DNA of 49,999 bases, taken from positions 1 to 49,999 of the forward strand of contig JAHFUX010000009.1 of the NCBI GenBank assembly GCA_023264875.1. Direction: 5' to 3'. This DNA comes from Nitrosarchaeum sp. (GTDB lineage: Archaea; Thermoproteota; Nitrososphaeria; Nitrososphaerales; Nitrosopumilaceae). Position numbers and translations under genes: made by a program. Below, one piece after another: positions 1 to 8,523 of this stretch. The first letter of the stretch is position 1. Each line of letters starts with the position of its first letter. The notes under the pieces are model-generated. The model ran no database searches. It saw only the letters and a list, made by a program, of their open reading frames with translations, and was not told the origin of the DNA.

Positions 1-1
1 A

Positions 2-136
2 GAGTATAAAGAAATTAAATTAAAGATAAAAAAAGTACAAAATAAAAAAATATTAGAAAAATTAAAAGAAATTGAACATAAATATTTTCATGAAACAGGA
101 AGAACTATTCAATCTGATTTCAAAGAGATTACATAA
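2..136 (+). CDS. C-terminal fragment of an unknown protein (cut by window edge)
   Basis: An open frame enters from the left edge and ends at TAA 134-136, leaving 44 codons. The peptide is Lys/Glu/Ile-rich with a heptad-like pattern (for example KKILEKLKEIEHKYFHETG), which suggests a helical or coiled-coil C-terminus. It lies 27 bases before the methyltransferase gene on the same strand and could be the upstream member of that operon. Too little remains to name a family. Confidence 0.55.
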   Translation, partial: EYKEIKLKIKKVQNKKILEKLKEIEHKYFHETGRTIQSDFKEIT

Positions 137-163
137 AATACATCATAAATTAACAAAGGCATA

Positions 164-1006
164 GTGAAATTCAGTCATACCGAATATAAGCAAAGGAATA
201 TGAAAATATGGAACGAAATAGCACCACGATACCATAAAAGATGGGCAAGTGTAAGTGAAGGTCCATTTCAGAGTACTTCGAAATTAGTTCAGCTAGTTAA
301 GGTAAGTAAAGGCAATAGTGTTTTAGATCTTGCATGTGGTACTGGAGTGGTCACAAAAAAAATTAGAGATAAAGTTGGAAATTCAGGATATGTTGTTGGA
401 GCAGATGCTTCAGTTGCTGCAATTAAAATTGCAAAGAAATGGAATGGATTAAAATCTAATTTAGATTTTGTAAATATTGATGCTGAAAAATTTAGTTTTT
501 CTCATGAATTTGACATAGTAACATGTCAGTACGCATTATTCTTTTTTCCTAATGCACTAAAAGCATTGAAAAACATTAGGAATAGCCTCAAAAAAACAGG
601 AACACTTGGGATATCGGTTCATGGACACAAAGATAAAGTTCCATTTTTTAGTAATATTTTAGATGCTGTAACAGAGTTTATTCCAGATTATGTACCACCT
701 GGTTCACCTAATATGGATAGATTTGGAACAAAAAGTGCATTATCCAATGAAGTTAGAAAGGCTGGATTCTCAAAAATTTCAATAAAGGAGTTTACTTTTA
801 GTTATAGCCCAGGAAAATTTGATGATTATTGGGGAAATTATCTAAAATACATTGCTAAACCACTCAAAGAAAAATTAAATTCTCTAGATACATCTAAAAG
901 AAAAGAATTGAAACAGGCAGTCAAACAAAATGTCATTCTACATACTAAAAAAAATGGAGTAATTGTATTTCCTTGGCAAGTTTTAATTTTAACTGCAAAA
1001 TACTAA
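164..1006 (+). CDS. Class I SAM-dependent methyltransferase
   Basis: 280 residues from a GTG start; an ATG at codon 13 (position 200) is an alternative. Motif I, DLACGTG, is at residues 55-61, followed by an acidic SAM-ribose-binding residue in VVGAD (Asp81) and a motif IV-like stretch around FDIVTCQYALFFFP. This is the UbiE/Methyltransf_11 type of small-molecule methylase. The family covers many substrates and the sequence does not reveal this one. A small membrane-anchored protein starts 20 bases downstream on the same strand. The fold assignment is firm; the substrate is unknown. Confidence 0.85.
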   Translation: MKFSHTEYKQRNMKIWNEIAPRYHKRWASVSEGPFQSTSKLVQLVKVSKGNSVLDLACGTGVVTKKIRDKVGNSGYVVGADASVAAIKIAKKWNGLKSNLDFVNIDAEKFSFSHEFDIVTCQYALFFFPNALKALKNIRNSLKKTGTLGISVHGHKDKVPFFSNILDAVTEFIPDYVPPGSPNMDRFGTKSALSNEVRKAGFSKISIKEFTFSYSPGKFDDYWGNYLKYIAKPLKEKLNSLDTSKRKELKQAVKQNVILHTKKNGVIVFPWQVLILTAKY

Positions 1007-1025
1007 TTGATAGCAAGGAAACAAA

Positions 1026-1520
1026 ATGGATAAAGATACCAAAAAGAAAGAAGAAAAACCAAAAAAATCAGAGTTTAAGACATTCCTAAAGAAAAGAGCC
1101 CCAATTTATCTAGGCATAATAGGAATATTTGTAATTTTTATAATTCCAGAATTAACAAAAAGTGATTTACAAAGTAGTTTTCCAGATAATTTAACAGATG
1201 ATCAAAAACACATTGTAGAAATTTTAATGTCATATAATGGTCCAAATGAAAAAGGATTAACTGTAATGAATGCTATAATTGAACAAATTGCAACAGAATA
1301 TCCTGATGAAAAAATATATGATAATAAAAAGACAAAAGTGGATCTTGTTGTTTCTAATACAGATGAAGCCACAGAAAATATTTACAAAGTAATTTTGACA
1401 TTTGAGTCATATAAAGGAAAAATAGAATATGTTTGGAATGTAAATCCAGATACAAAAGGAATTGAGGCTAAAAATCCAGCTGCCAAACATATAATTGATA
1501 TTGTAAACTATTATGATTAA
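1026..1520 (+). CDS. Membrane-anchored hypothetical protein
   Basis: 164 residues. A very Lys-rich cytoplasmic N-terminus (residues 1-24) precedes one hydrophobic segment at about 28-44 (YLGIIGIFVIFIIPEL). A soluble domain of about 115 residues follows, predicted to lie outside the membrane. No known motif is visible. It follows the methyltransferase by 20 bases, probably as one transcript, and its stop lies 2 bases from the stop of the convergent M24 peptidase gene. I do not recognise the family; a thaumarchaeal lineage-specific protein is likely. Confidence 0.7.
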   Translation: MDKDTKKKEEKPKKSEFKTFLKKRAPIYLGIIGIFVIFIIPELTKSDLQSSFPDNLTDDQKHIVEILMSYNGPNEKGLTVMNAIIEQIATEYPDEKIYDNKKTKVDLVVSNTDEATENIYKVILTFESYKGKIEYVWNVNPDTKGIEAKNPAAKHIIDIVNYYD

Positions 1521-1522
1521 AA

Positions 1523-2587
1523 TTAGATAGTAATTAGATCTTTTGTAAATTTGTGCATAATAACTGGTTTGTCTTTTACAATTAAAGAATCTTCAATCCT
1601 AACTCCAAATTTATTTGGTATGTAGATTCCAGGTTCTACGGTAATTGCCATATTTTCTTTTAATTTGGTATCGCTTCTGTATGAAATAGTAGGCAACTCA
1701 TGTACTTCAAGTCCTATACCATGACCTGTTGAATGAATGAAATATTTTCCATAGTTTTGCTCTTCAATGTATTTTCTACATGCAAAATCTATATCTTTAC
1801 AATCAACATTTGGTTTAACAGCTTTTAATCCAAGTTTTTGTGATTCTTGTACAATCTCATAAACTTGTTTTTCTTGAGTAGATATTTTTCCAATTGCAAA
1901 TGTTCTTGTTGCATCTGAGACATATCCTTTGTATCTTAATGTAAGATCAACAACTACAAGATCTCCTTTTTTGAATTTTCTATCAGTGACTTGTGCATGT
2001 GGTAAAGATCCATTTGGTCCTCCAGCTATAATCAAAGGATTAAGAGTAGATTTGTATCCAGTATCAAACATTTTTTGCTCCATTGCATATGACATCAATA
2101 TTGTTTGTAGTTCCGATTCTGTTTGACCTACTTTCATTTTTTTATAACAAATATCATACATTTCATCAATTATTTTTGAAGCTTTTTTTAGAACACTGAT
2201 CTCTTTTTCATCTTTGATTATACGAGAATTGTAAAATGTTTCAGTAGAGGATTTTATTGTAGGAATAGATTTTTTGAGAGACGTCATTATAGAATAATTC
2301 TGACAATCAGTGCAAACTTTCTTTTTTTTGATTTTATTAGTTAATGAAGAAATTAGACCTATGCCTCGTTCGGCTGTAATTATATCACAGTTTTCAGATT
2401 CTTCTTTGACACGACCAACTTCAAGTTCAGGAGCAATTATGGTAGTTTTTCCTCCTTTTTCCAACATTCCAATAGCTTCACCCCAAAATCCAGTCATGTA
2501 AAATAAGTTTTCAGGCTCAAAGGTAACTAGTGTATCACAGCCGATCTTTTGAGCAAATTTGAGAAGATTTTTTCTTCGTTCCTTCAC
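1523..2587 (-). CDS. M24 family metallopeptidase (Xaa-Pro aminopeptidase-like)
   Basis: 354 residues. The N-terminal creatinase/prolidase-type domain (about 1-125) is followed by a pita-bread catalytic domain. The five expected metal ligands are all present: Asp214 (VVVDLT), Asp225 (SDATRT), His289 (TGHGIG), Glu318 (TVEPG) and Glu332 (RIEDS). These bind two divalent metals in Xaa-Pro aminopeptidases and prolidases, which cleave peptides next to proline. Length and ligand order match the archaeal family. It is divergent from the ATP-pyrophosphatase gene, with a 7-bp inverted repeat (2598-2604 / 2620-2626) in the shared upstream region. Whether it acts on dipeptides or longer peptides cannot be read. 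Confidence 0.9.
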   Translation of the reverse strand: MKERRKNLLKFAQKIGCDTLVTFEPENLFYMTGFWGEAIGMLEKGGKTTIIAPELEVGRVKEESENCDIITAERGIGLISSLTNKIKKKKVCTDCQNYSIMTSLKKSIPTIKSSTETFYNSRIIKDEKEISVLKKASKIIDEMYDICYKKMKVGQTESELQTILMSYAMEQKMFDTGYKSTLNPLIIAGGPNGSLPHAQVTDRKFKKGDLVVVDLTLRYKGYVSDATRTFAIGKISTQEKQVYEIVQESQKLGLKAVKPNVDCKDIDFACRKYIEEQNYGKYFIHSTGHGIGLEVHELPTISYRSDTKLKENMAITVEPGIYIPNKFGVRIEDSLIVKDKPVIMHKFTKDLITI

Positions 2588-2661
2588 AAAAAAATATCAT
2601 ACCGTTTCTCAATTTATGTATGATGTAAAGTTTGTATAATGGAATTTTGATTTTTAGGATT

Positions 2662-3669
2662 ATGACAGAAGAAAAAAAGAAAGTAGTTGCTCTATTATCT
2701 GGTGGTCTAGACAGTCAGCTTGCAGTAAGAATGATGCAAGAACAAGGCTTTGAAGTTTCAGCTGTTGCAATAAAGACTCCTTTTTGTGATTTTGATTGTG
2801 GTAGAGGTTGCGGTTTTGAGATTAGAGAAAGAGCAGACGATCTTAATGTCAATCTAAAAACAGTGTATCTTGGTGATGAATACATAGAGATGTTAAAACA
2901 TCCAAAATATGGAATTGGTGCTGGATTTAATCCATGTATAGATTGTAGAGCTATGATGTTTAATGCTGCAAAAAAACATATGGATGAGATTGGAGCTGAA
3001 TTTATAATTTCAGGAGAAGTGTTGGGACAAAGACCAATGAGTCAACATGGTCCTGCATTAAGAACTATTGAAAAAGAATCAGGTCTAGTAGGGAAAATTG
3101 TTAGACCATTATCTGCAGCATTACTTCCAGAAACAGATCCTGAAAAAAATGGACTGATTAAAAGAGAAAATCTTGGAATGATTAAAGGAAGAACTAGAAG
3201 AGCACAACTAGATATGGCAAAAAAATATGGAATTGAAAATCCACCAAATGCAGGTGGTGGATGTCTTTTAACTGATCCAACATTTGGATTACGTGCAAAA
3301 GATTTGTTTGCACACACTGAAACTCCTACAATAAATGATATAGATTTGTTAAAGATTGGAAGACATTTCAGATTCGATGAACAAACTAAATTTGTTGTTG
3401 GAAGAAATAAAGATGAAAATGAAATGATAAAGGCAATTGCGTTACCTGGAGATATTTTATTTCAGGCTCGTGATCATATGGGACCAGTTTCAATTTTACG
3501 TGGAAAAAATATAGATGTATACGTGAAATTTGCATCTTCTATTACCTTAAGATATTCAGATGCACCAAAAGGAGAACAAGCATCAGTTATTATCAATAAG
3601 AATAACACAAAAGAAGAAATTATTGCACAACATGCTGAAGAAGAATCCTACATTAAATTTAGAATTTAG
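2662..3669 (+). CDS. ATP-pyrophosphatase of the tRNA thiolation type (ThiI/MnmA-like)
   Basis: 335 residues from ATG 2662. The frame is open back to 2632, but 2662 places the conserved start (KKVVALLSGGLDSQ) near the N-terminus. The PP-loop SGGLDS at residues 13-18 binds ATP and adenylates the substrate. Cysteines in PFCDFDCGRGCGF and CIDC are candidate sulfur or Fe-S ligands. The C-terminal third is a separate domain resembling the NFACT-R type RNA-binding module attached to archaeal members. The family is usually annotated as a tRNA thiouridylase or methyltransferase-like protein; the exact modified base is not determinable here. It stands alone on its strand. Confidence 0.78.
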   Translation: MTEEKKKVVALLSGGLDSQLAVRMMQEQGFEVSAVAIKTPFCDFDCGRGCGFEIRERADDLNVNLKTVYLGDEYIEMLKHPKYGIGAGFNPCIDCRAMMFNAAKKHMDEIGAEFIISGEVLGQRPMSQHGPALRTIEKESGLVGKIVRPLSAALLPETDPEKNGLIKRENLGMIKGRTRRAQLDMAKKYGIENPPNAGGGCLLTDPTFGLRAKDLFAHTETPTINDIDLLKIGRHFRFDEQTKFVVGRNKDENEMIKAIALPGDILFQARDHMGPVSILRGKNIDVYVKFASSITLRYSDAPKGEQASVIINKNNTKEEIIAQHAEEESYIKFRI

Positions 3670-3742
3670 GCATGAAATTTTTTTAAAATTAGTTAAAACT
3701 AAGGAAGAGTTTTTGAATGGGTAGATCGCATTTCCCTCAAGG

Positions 3743-4021
3743 ATGCAAAAACAAGAAAATCCCACCTATTTGAAAGCTATTACTATACGAGATATTAGTG
3801 ATGTACACTCGATAAAAGAAGATATCAAAAAAGAAATGATTTTAATTCTTAGAGTCACACCATTGGCTCAAAAAGATGTGGAACAACTTCGAAAAGTAGT
3901 TGAGGAATTGTATTCTATTGCAAAAACTGCAGGTGCCGATATTGCAAGATTAGGCGAAGAAAGAATTATCGTAGCACCATCAAGCATCAAAATCTGGAAA
4001 CCAGAATACGATCTAAAATAG
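3743..4021 (+). CDS. sepF: SepF-like cell division protein
   Basis: 92 residues, the size of an archaeal SepF (DUF1621/DUF552 family). The core runs from about 20 to 90, with the signatures MILILRVTPLAQKD, AGADIARLGEERIIVAPSSI and a C-terminal IW. SepF anchors division proteins to the membrane. An N-terminal amphipathic anchor is less obvious than in Euryarchaeota. Its 3' end overlaps the convergent aCPSF1 gene by 9 bases. A T/A-rich TATA-like stretch lies at about 3678-3690. The partner FtsZ or CdvB is not in this window. Confidence 0.85.
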   Translation: MQKQENPTYLKAITIRDISDVHSIKEDIKKEMILILRVTPLAQKDVEQLRKVVEELYSIAKTAGADIARLGEERIIVAPSSIKIWKPEYDLK

Positions 4022-5989
4022 TTTTATTGCTTCTTGAACTTGAGGATAATGAGCGGGTACTCTAAACATTCTTCTGATATTCATTGCCAAGTTTTCTGAT
4101 TTTCTTCGTTCTCCGTGATTTACAAGTACTCTACGAAGTTTTGGTCTAAGTCTTTGAACAAAAGACATTAGTTGATTATAATCACTGTGTCCACTGAATC
4201 CATCAAGTTTTTCAACGCTACAATTTATTGTAACAACTTCAACTTTTCCTTCTTTACCTAGCATAGTAACTTGTTTTGAACCATCCAAAACTCTTCTTCC
4301 CATAGTTCCATTAACCTGATATGAAACAAACAAGACCTTGTTCTTTTTATCAGGCGCAATATTTTTAAAATATTCTAAAACAGGTCCACCTTCTAACATT
4401 CCAGATGTTGCCAAAATAATACAAGGTGAGTTATCTCTCATTGGTTCTTCTCTTGCATCAGCATGTTCAATATTTGTAAAGTATTCTGAATCAAATGGAT
4501 TATCGTCAGTTTCCAAGATTTTTTGTTTTAGTTCTCTAGCTAGGTATTCAGGATATGCTTCATGAATTGCTGAAGCTTCTGAAATCATACCTTCTGTAAA
4601 AACAGGTGCTTCAACCATTTCACCAGATTTCATGTAATGATCAATTACCATCATAATTTCTTGAGCACGCCCAACTGCAGGAATAGGAATGAGAACTTTT
4701 CCTCCATCAGCAAGAGTATTGTTTACTGCATTAATGAAAGCAGATTCTACCTCTTGCCTAGTTGGTTGAATGTCTTCTTTTGCACCATATGTGCTTTCTA
4801 TCAACAAAGTTTCTACTCTAGGGAAATTCCAGCTTGCTGCTTCAAACAAAATACTTTTTCCAAACTTAATATCACCAGAATAAACAAAATTATGATCACC
4901 ATTGCCAATGTGGAAATGACATAATGCAGAACCCAGAATGTGACCTGCGTTTGCAAGAACCAATTTAATGTCAGGAGAAATATCTGTAACAGTACCATAT
5001 GGCAAAGTTATTGCCTGTTTCATGATTTGTTTCACGTCTCTTTCTGAATACATTGGTGTTCTACCTTGTGCAGCAGCAACTTTGATTGCATCTAATTGAA
5101 TAAGATTCATCATCGGAAGTGTTGGTTCAGTACAATAAATTGGTCCCTTGTAACCAAATTTGCATAATGCAGGTAAGAATCCAGTGTGATCTAAATGTGC
5201 ATGGCCAATTACTATTGCATCAAGCTCATCTAATGTAATATCAAGAAAATCTAATCTAGGAAATGAATCCATTGGGTGTTTTGCACCGGGATTAATACCA
5301 CAGTCTACTAGAATTTTACTTTCAGGAGTAGATAATAACATACAAGATCTTCCTACTTGACTAAAACCACCAAGAGTTATGAGAGATACTTCAGATTTTT
5401 GTGCTAGTCTAGGTCTAAATATCTCATCTCCAATTTGCTTAAATTGCTTACTTCGTTCAGCAGATGTAAGTTTAAGATTTGCATTTATTGTTTGAATAGT
5501 ACGTGATGGTATGGTGGTGGCTTTTCTTATACGTAATTTCCAACCAATTTTTTCAGTTATTTCAGCATGGTTGAATTCTTTTGCATCTCTTTGTAGTAAC
5601 CAAGGTCTTTTAGCTTCAATTGAAACTTCGCCTGTAGCAGTATCAAAGAACACTCCTTGAAAATTTGCATCTTTTGGAATACATTCTGCTAGAATTTTTC
5701 TTGCCTCTTCTTCTGATTTTCTGATAGATTCATCAGTTCTTACAACAATTCTTTTTTTTATTATATTAACAAGATTAGAAATTGTTTCGTTATTTTCCAT
5801 CAAATAACGTGGTGCACTTGTATACAGAGCAATTCTTGGTCCTTCGTATTCTATTTTTGTTACCTTAGCTTCTTTGGGTATACTTTGCAGTATGGTGGCC
5901 ATCATGTTTTGGCTAGGAGGTAATTCTTTTTGTTGCTGTTTTCGTTGCATTAAATCACTAAAGTTCGATGATTGATTTCTTTTGTTCAT
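4013..5989 (-). CDS. aCPSF1: aCPSF1, archaeal beta-CASP ribonuclease (mRNA 3'-end processing / termination)
   Basis: 658 residues if the first ATG is used; that start overlaps psmB by 32 bases. Met14 (5950) would avoid the overlap, and Met29/30 (near 5905) starts the well-conserved part. Two N-terminal KH-type domains (about 30-170) are followed by a metallo-beta-lactamase domain with HAHLDH at 263-268. A beta-CASP insert and late motifs such as SGHSDY and NHGE follow. In archaea this enzyme is an endo/5'-3' exoribonuclease of the CPSF73 family that cleaves nascent RNA at U-rich ends and drives termination. It is probably co-transcribed with psmB. The call is firm; only the start is uncertain. 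Confidence 0.96.
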   Translation of the reverse strand: MNKRNQSSNFSDLMQRKQQQKELPPSQNMMATILQSIPKEAKVTKIEYEGPRIALYTSAPRYLMENNETISNLVNIIKKRIVVRTDESIRKSEEEARKILAECIPKDANFQGVFFDTATGEVSIEAKRPWLLQRDAKEFNHAEITEKIGWKLRIRKATTIPSRTIQTINANLKLTSAERSKQFKQIGDEIFRPRLAQKSEVSLITLGGFSQVGRSCMLLSTPESKILVDCGINPGAKHPMDSFPRLDFLDITLDELDAIVIGHAHLDHTGFLPALCKFGYKGPIYCTEPTLPMMNLIQLDAIKVAAAQGRTPMYSERDVKQIMKQAITLPYGTVTDISPDIKLVLANAGHILGSALCHFHIGNGDHNFVYSGDIKFGKSILFEAASWNFPRVETLLIESTYGAKEDIQPTRQEVESAFINAVNNTLADGGKVLIPIPAVGRAQEIMMVIDHYMKSGEMVEAPVFTEGMISEASAIHEAYPEYLARELKQKILETDDNPFDSEYFTNIEHADAREEPMRDNSPCIILATSGMLEGGPVLEYFKNIAPDKKNKVLFVSYQVNGTMGRRVLDGSKQVTMLGKEGKVEVVTINCSVEKLDGFSGHSDYNQLMSFVQRLRPKLRRVLVNHGERRKSENLAMNIRRMFRVPAHYPQVQEAIKLF

Positions 5990-6590
5990 CTGTCAATAGA
6001 CGGAATCCGTCTTTATCCATTACCGCGATGTTAATTCCATCGCCAGTACCAATGTTTCTAACTATTGCGGCTTTTACTGCTCTTAGAGCTATTTTTTTTG
6101 CTTGTTCTACTGTTAGATCAGATCTATATTCTTCTTCTAACAAACCATATGCTACAGGAGAACCGCTACCTGTTGTCACATAAGATTTTTCTTCAACTGA
6201 ACCAAACATGTCGATATTAAATAATGCAGGTCCATTTGCATCATAACCACCAACAAGAATATCTGCCATAAACGGATAACCACGATTTTGATGAAATATG
6301 AGAGAACAAAGTCTAGCTAGTGAATGAATTGAAATTGGTTCTTGTTTTTCAACTCTATGAAGATTTGAATGATAACGAAGGATATCTACTATGTTCTGTG
6401 CATCAGCTACTCCACCGGCTAAGGTCAAGCCTGCGTGTTCATCAATTTTTTGAATTTTCATAGTATTATTGTTTGCAATAAAATATCCAGCACTAGCTCT
6501 CATATCGGCACACAATACGATACCGTCTTTAGCCTTGATACCTACAGTGGTAGTCCCATGCAGAATTTTTTCTTCAACGTTATTTGACAA
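5958..6590 (-). CDS. psmB: Proteasome beta subunit
   Basis: 210 residues. A 12-residue propeptide ends at Gly12, and the mature protein begins with the catalytic Thr13 (HG|TTTVGIKAKDG). The typical acidic residue follows in CADMRAS, the basic residue is in MKIQKI, and the GSGSP turn is present. This subunit forms the proteolytic inner rings of the 20S proteasome, capped by alpha rings encoded elsewhere. The gene leads into aCPSF1 with overlapping ends. It is divergent from egsA across about 76 bases holding a symmetric TTTTTAAATAAC element that could serve as TATA for both genes. Confidence 0.96.
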   Translation of the reverse strand: MSNNVEEKILHGTTTVGIKAKDGIVLCADMRASAGYFIANNNTMKIQKIDEHAGLTLAGGVADAQNIVDILRYHSNLHRVEKQEPISIHSLARLCSLIFHQNRGYPFMADILVGGYDANGPALFNIDMFGSVEEKSYVTTGSGSPVAYGLLEEEYRSDLTVEQAKKIALRAVKAAIVRNIGTGDGINIAVMDKDGFRLLTDEQKKSIIEL

Positions 6591-6628
6591 AATACACCTA
6601 TTAGAGATAATAAGAAATGCATAACACC

Positions 6629-6640
6629 CTTTTAAATAAC
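6629..6640. promoter_or_regulatory. Shared TATA-like element between psmB and egsA
   Basis: The stretch CTTTTTAAATAA reads as a TATA box on the plus strand about 30 bases before ATG 6667, and on the minus strand about 40 bases before the psmB start at 6590. Both distances are compatible with short-leader archaeal transcripts. This is read from spacing and composition only. Confidence 0.45.
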
Positions 6641-6666
6641 TTTTTGTTCCATTGAAATGATAAATA

Positions 6667-7731
6667 ATGACAAAAAGTCATGATCGTATGCAGTCGCATA
6701 CGATGGAATTACCTAGGCTCATTGAGATCGGGGAGAAAAACATAGGTGATTTTGGAAAATTTGTAAATTCACTCAGTAAACCTAAAAGAATTTCGTTGAT
6801 CAGTGGAACAAATGTAAAGAAGATTATTAAGAAAAAAATTGAAGATTCACTAAAATTCAATAAAATAAAATTTGTTTGGCATACATCTAGCGATAATACA
6901 ATTACAGCTATTAATCAAATTCAAAAAGATGTAAAAAAAGATCAAAGTGAACTGATTGCGGGTATTGGTGGAGGTCGTTCTGTAGATACAGCCAAAATGA
7001 TCGCATACAATCTTAGCAAGCCATTTGTGAGCATGCCAACAGCAGCATCGCATGATGGAATGGCAAGTCCATTTGTTTCTGTGATCAGCGATAAACCACA
7101 TTCAATTGTTGCATCCGCACCATTAGGAGTCTTTGTAGATATTGATATTATACGTAAAGCTCCTGCAAAACTCTTAGCAAGCGGTTGTGGAGATCTTATT
7201 GCAAATATCATAGCAGTTAAAGATTGGCAGTTAGGACATGAAAAAACTGGGGAATATTATGGTAGATATTCTGCAGATTTGGCGTTGATGAGTGCAAAAA
7301 TAGTTATGGAAAATTCAAGTTATTATGCCAAGAATGGACTTGATGCAAGGATAATTGTTGAAGCACTGATTAGTGCAGGAGTTGCATCGTGTATTGCAGG
7401 TAGCAGTAGACCATGTTCAGGAGCAGAACATCTTTTTTCTCATGCTTTAGATAAGATTGCGCCAGAAAAAGGACTTCATGGAGAAAAATGTGGTATTGGA
7501 TCTATTATGATGGCTAAGTTACAAGGGCAAGATTGGAAAAAAATTGCAAAAACTTTGAAAGATGTTGGTGCACCTACTTCAGCTAAACAAATTGGTTTAA
7601 AATCAGATGAAGTTGTTACTGCTCTTATGATTGCACAAGAACTGAGACCTGAAAGATACACTATTTTAAAAGAAATTGAGATGACAGAAAGAAAAGCATT
7701 GAATCTTGCAAAGACTACAAATGTAATTTGA
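6667..7731 (+). CDS. egsA: sn-Glycerol-1-phosphate dehydrogenase
   Basis: 354 residues. It reduces dihydroxyacetone phosphate to sn-glycerol-1-phosphate, the backbone of archaeal ether lipids. Seen are the nucleotide-binding GIGGGRSVDTAK, the SHDGMASPF segment, and the zinc-ligand region GAEHLFSHALD ... LHGEKCGIG. Three in-frame ATGs compete as start: 6667, 6688 and 6703. The first lies about 30 bases after a TATA-like element, which fits a nearly leaderless message. A perfect 9-bp hairpin (6683-6704) covers the two later ATGs. It stops one base from the stop of the convergent FKBP gene. The family call is firm. Confidence 0.95.
   Translation: MTKSHDRMQSHTMELPRLIEIGEKNIGDFGKFVNSLSKPKRISLISGTNVKKIIKKKIEDSLKFNKIKFVWHTSSDNTITAINQIQKDVKKDQSELIAGIGGGRSVDTAKMIAYNLSKPFVSMPTAASHDGMASPFVSVISDKPHSIVASAPLGVFVDIDIIRKAPAKLLASGCGDLIANIIAVKDWQLGHEKTGEYYGRYSADLALMSAKIVMENSSYYAKNGLDARIIVEALISAGVASCIAGSSRPCSGAEHLFSHALDKIAPEKGLHGEKCGIGSIMMAKLQGQDWKKIAKTLKDVGAPTSAKQIGLKSDEVVTALMIAQELRPERYTILKEIEMTERKALNLAKTTNVI
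6683..6704 (+). promoter_or_regulatory. Perfect 9-bp hairpin over the candidate egsA start codons
   Basis: ATCGTATGC (6683-6691) and GCATACGAT (6696-6704) are exact reverse complements separated by AGTC. In RNA this is a stable short stem in an otherwise AT-rich leader. It includes ATG 6688 and two bases of ATG 6703, so it could influence which start is used. Its role is inferred. Confidence 0.5.
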
Positions 7732-7732
7732 C

Positions 7733-8482
7733 TTAAGCTGTTTTTGGTTCAGGTATTTTTTCTTCTTTGGTTTCAGTTTTCTTTATCTGAGTTTGTTTAT
7801 TTAGATGTGTTTCAATAAAGTTGACTTTCTCTAAAGATGGAACAAACTTGAAAACATCTAATTGAATAAAATGCTTCATTATTTGAAGTCCATCTGCTCT
7901 CAATATTTCTTCTGGAATTGTAATGTTTACTTCTTTGTCCTTTAATTCAAATGTAATTTTAGAATCCTCTAATGGTAATCTATTTTTCAGAATTCCATCT
8001 ACTTTATCATTTGGAGAATCAAGTGATTTTACTACATTAACATCATAAAGAATTGTTTTACCTGCATATCTATGGTTGTAATCAATTTGGACTCTGCCTG
8101 AACCAATAAATCTTATAATTCCTCTTTTATTATCAACTTCAATTGTATCTCCTACAGAAACTTTTTCTGCATCTTCACCAAGTTTTCTAATAGGAATCAT
8201 TCTAACTTTACCAGAATCTCTTTCACCAAATCCCTTATCTGGTGTAACCTCAACTGTAAGTTTGTCTCCAACTACTGTTTTAACTAGTGCTTCATCTAAT
8301 CCTTTAAGAACAGGATAAGATACTTCGCCAATTGAAACAAGTTTTGGTTGATATTTTACATTTGGTTCATGAATAGAATGTTTTTTTGCATCTTCTTCAA
8401 TAGTGGTATCAAAAATCTCTTCACTGTCTTTAACTTTAGCAGTATAATCTATTAGTATCAATGAACCTTTATTGAAAGTCAA
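7733..8482 (-). CDS. FKBP-type peptidyl-prolyl cis-trans isomerase (SlyD-like)
   Basis: 249 residues. The N-terminal half (about 1-160) carries the FKBP fold split by a chaperone flap (IF) domain: SLILIDYTAKVKDSEEIFDTT, then KGLDEALVKTVVGDK, then the flap with GKVRMIPI and VDYNHRYAGK-like sequence (IDYNHRYAGKTILYDV). The C-terminal 80 residues form an extra domain seen in long archaeal FKBPs. The enzyme speeds proline isomerisation and acts as a holdase; no signal peptide is visible, so it is cytoplasmic. It lies 42 bases from the aminotransferase gene on the same strand and is probably transcribed with it. Confidence 0.9.
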   Translation of the reverse strand: MTFNKGSLILIDYTAKVKDSEEIFDTTIEEDAKKHSIHEPNVKYQPKLVSIGEVSYPVLKGLDEALVKTVVGDKLTVEVTPDKGFGERDSGKVRMIPIRKLGEDAEKVSVGDTIEVDNKRGIIRFIGSGRVQIDYNHRYAGKTILYDVNVVKSLDSPNDKVDGILKNRLPLEDSKITFELKDKEVNITIPEEILRADGLQIMKHFIQLDVFKFVPSLEKVNFIETHLNKQTQIKKTETKEEKIPEPKTA

Positions 8483-8523
8483 TGTGATCGGTCTCGAATT
8501 TCCTTATATTAAGTTAACATGGA

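Noticed and set aside
2598-2626. 7-bp inverted repeat ATCATAC/GTATGAT between the M24 peptidase and ATP-pyrophosphatase genes
   Set aside because: The arms are short and the loop is 15 bases; expected by chance in AT-rich spacers, so it is mentioned only with the genes.
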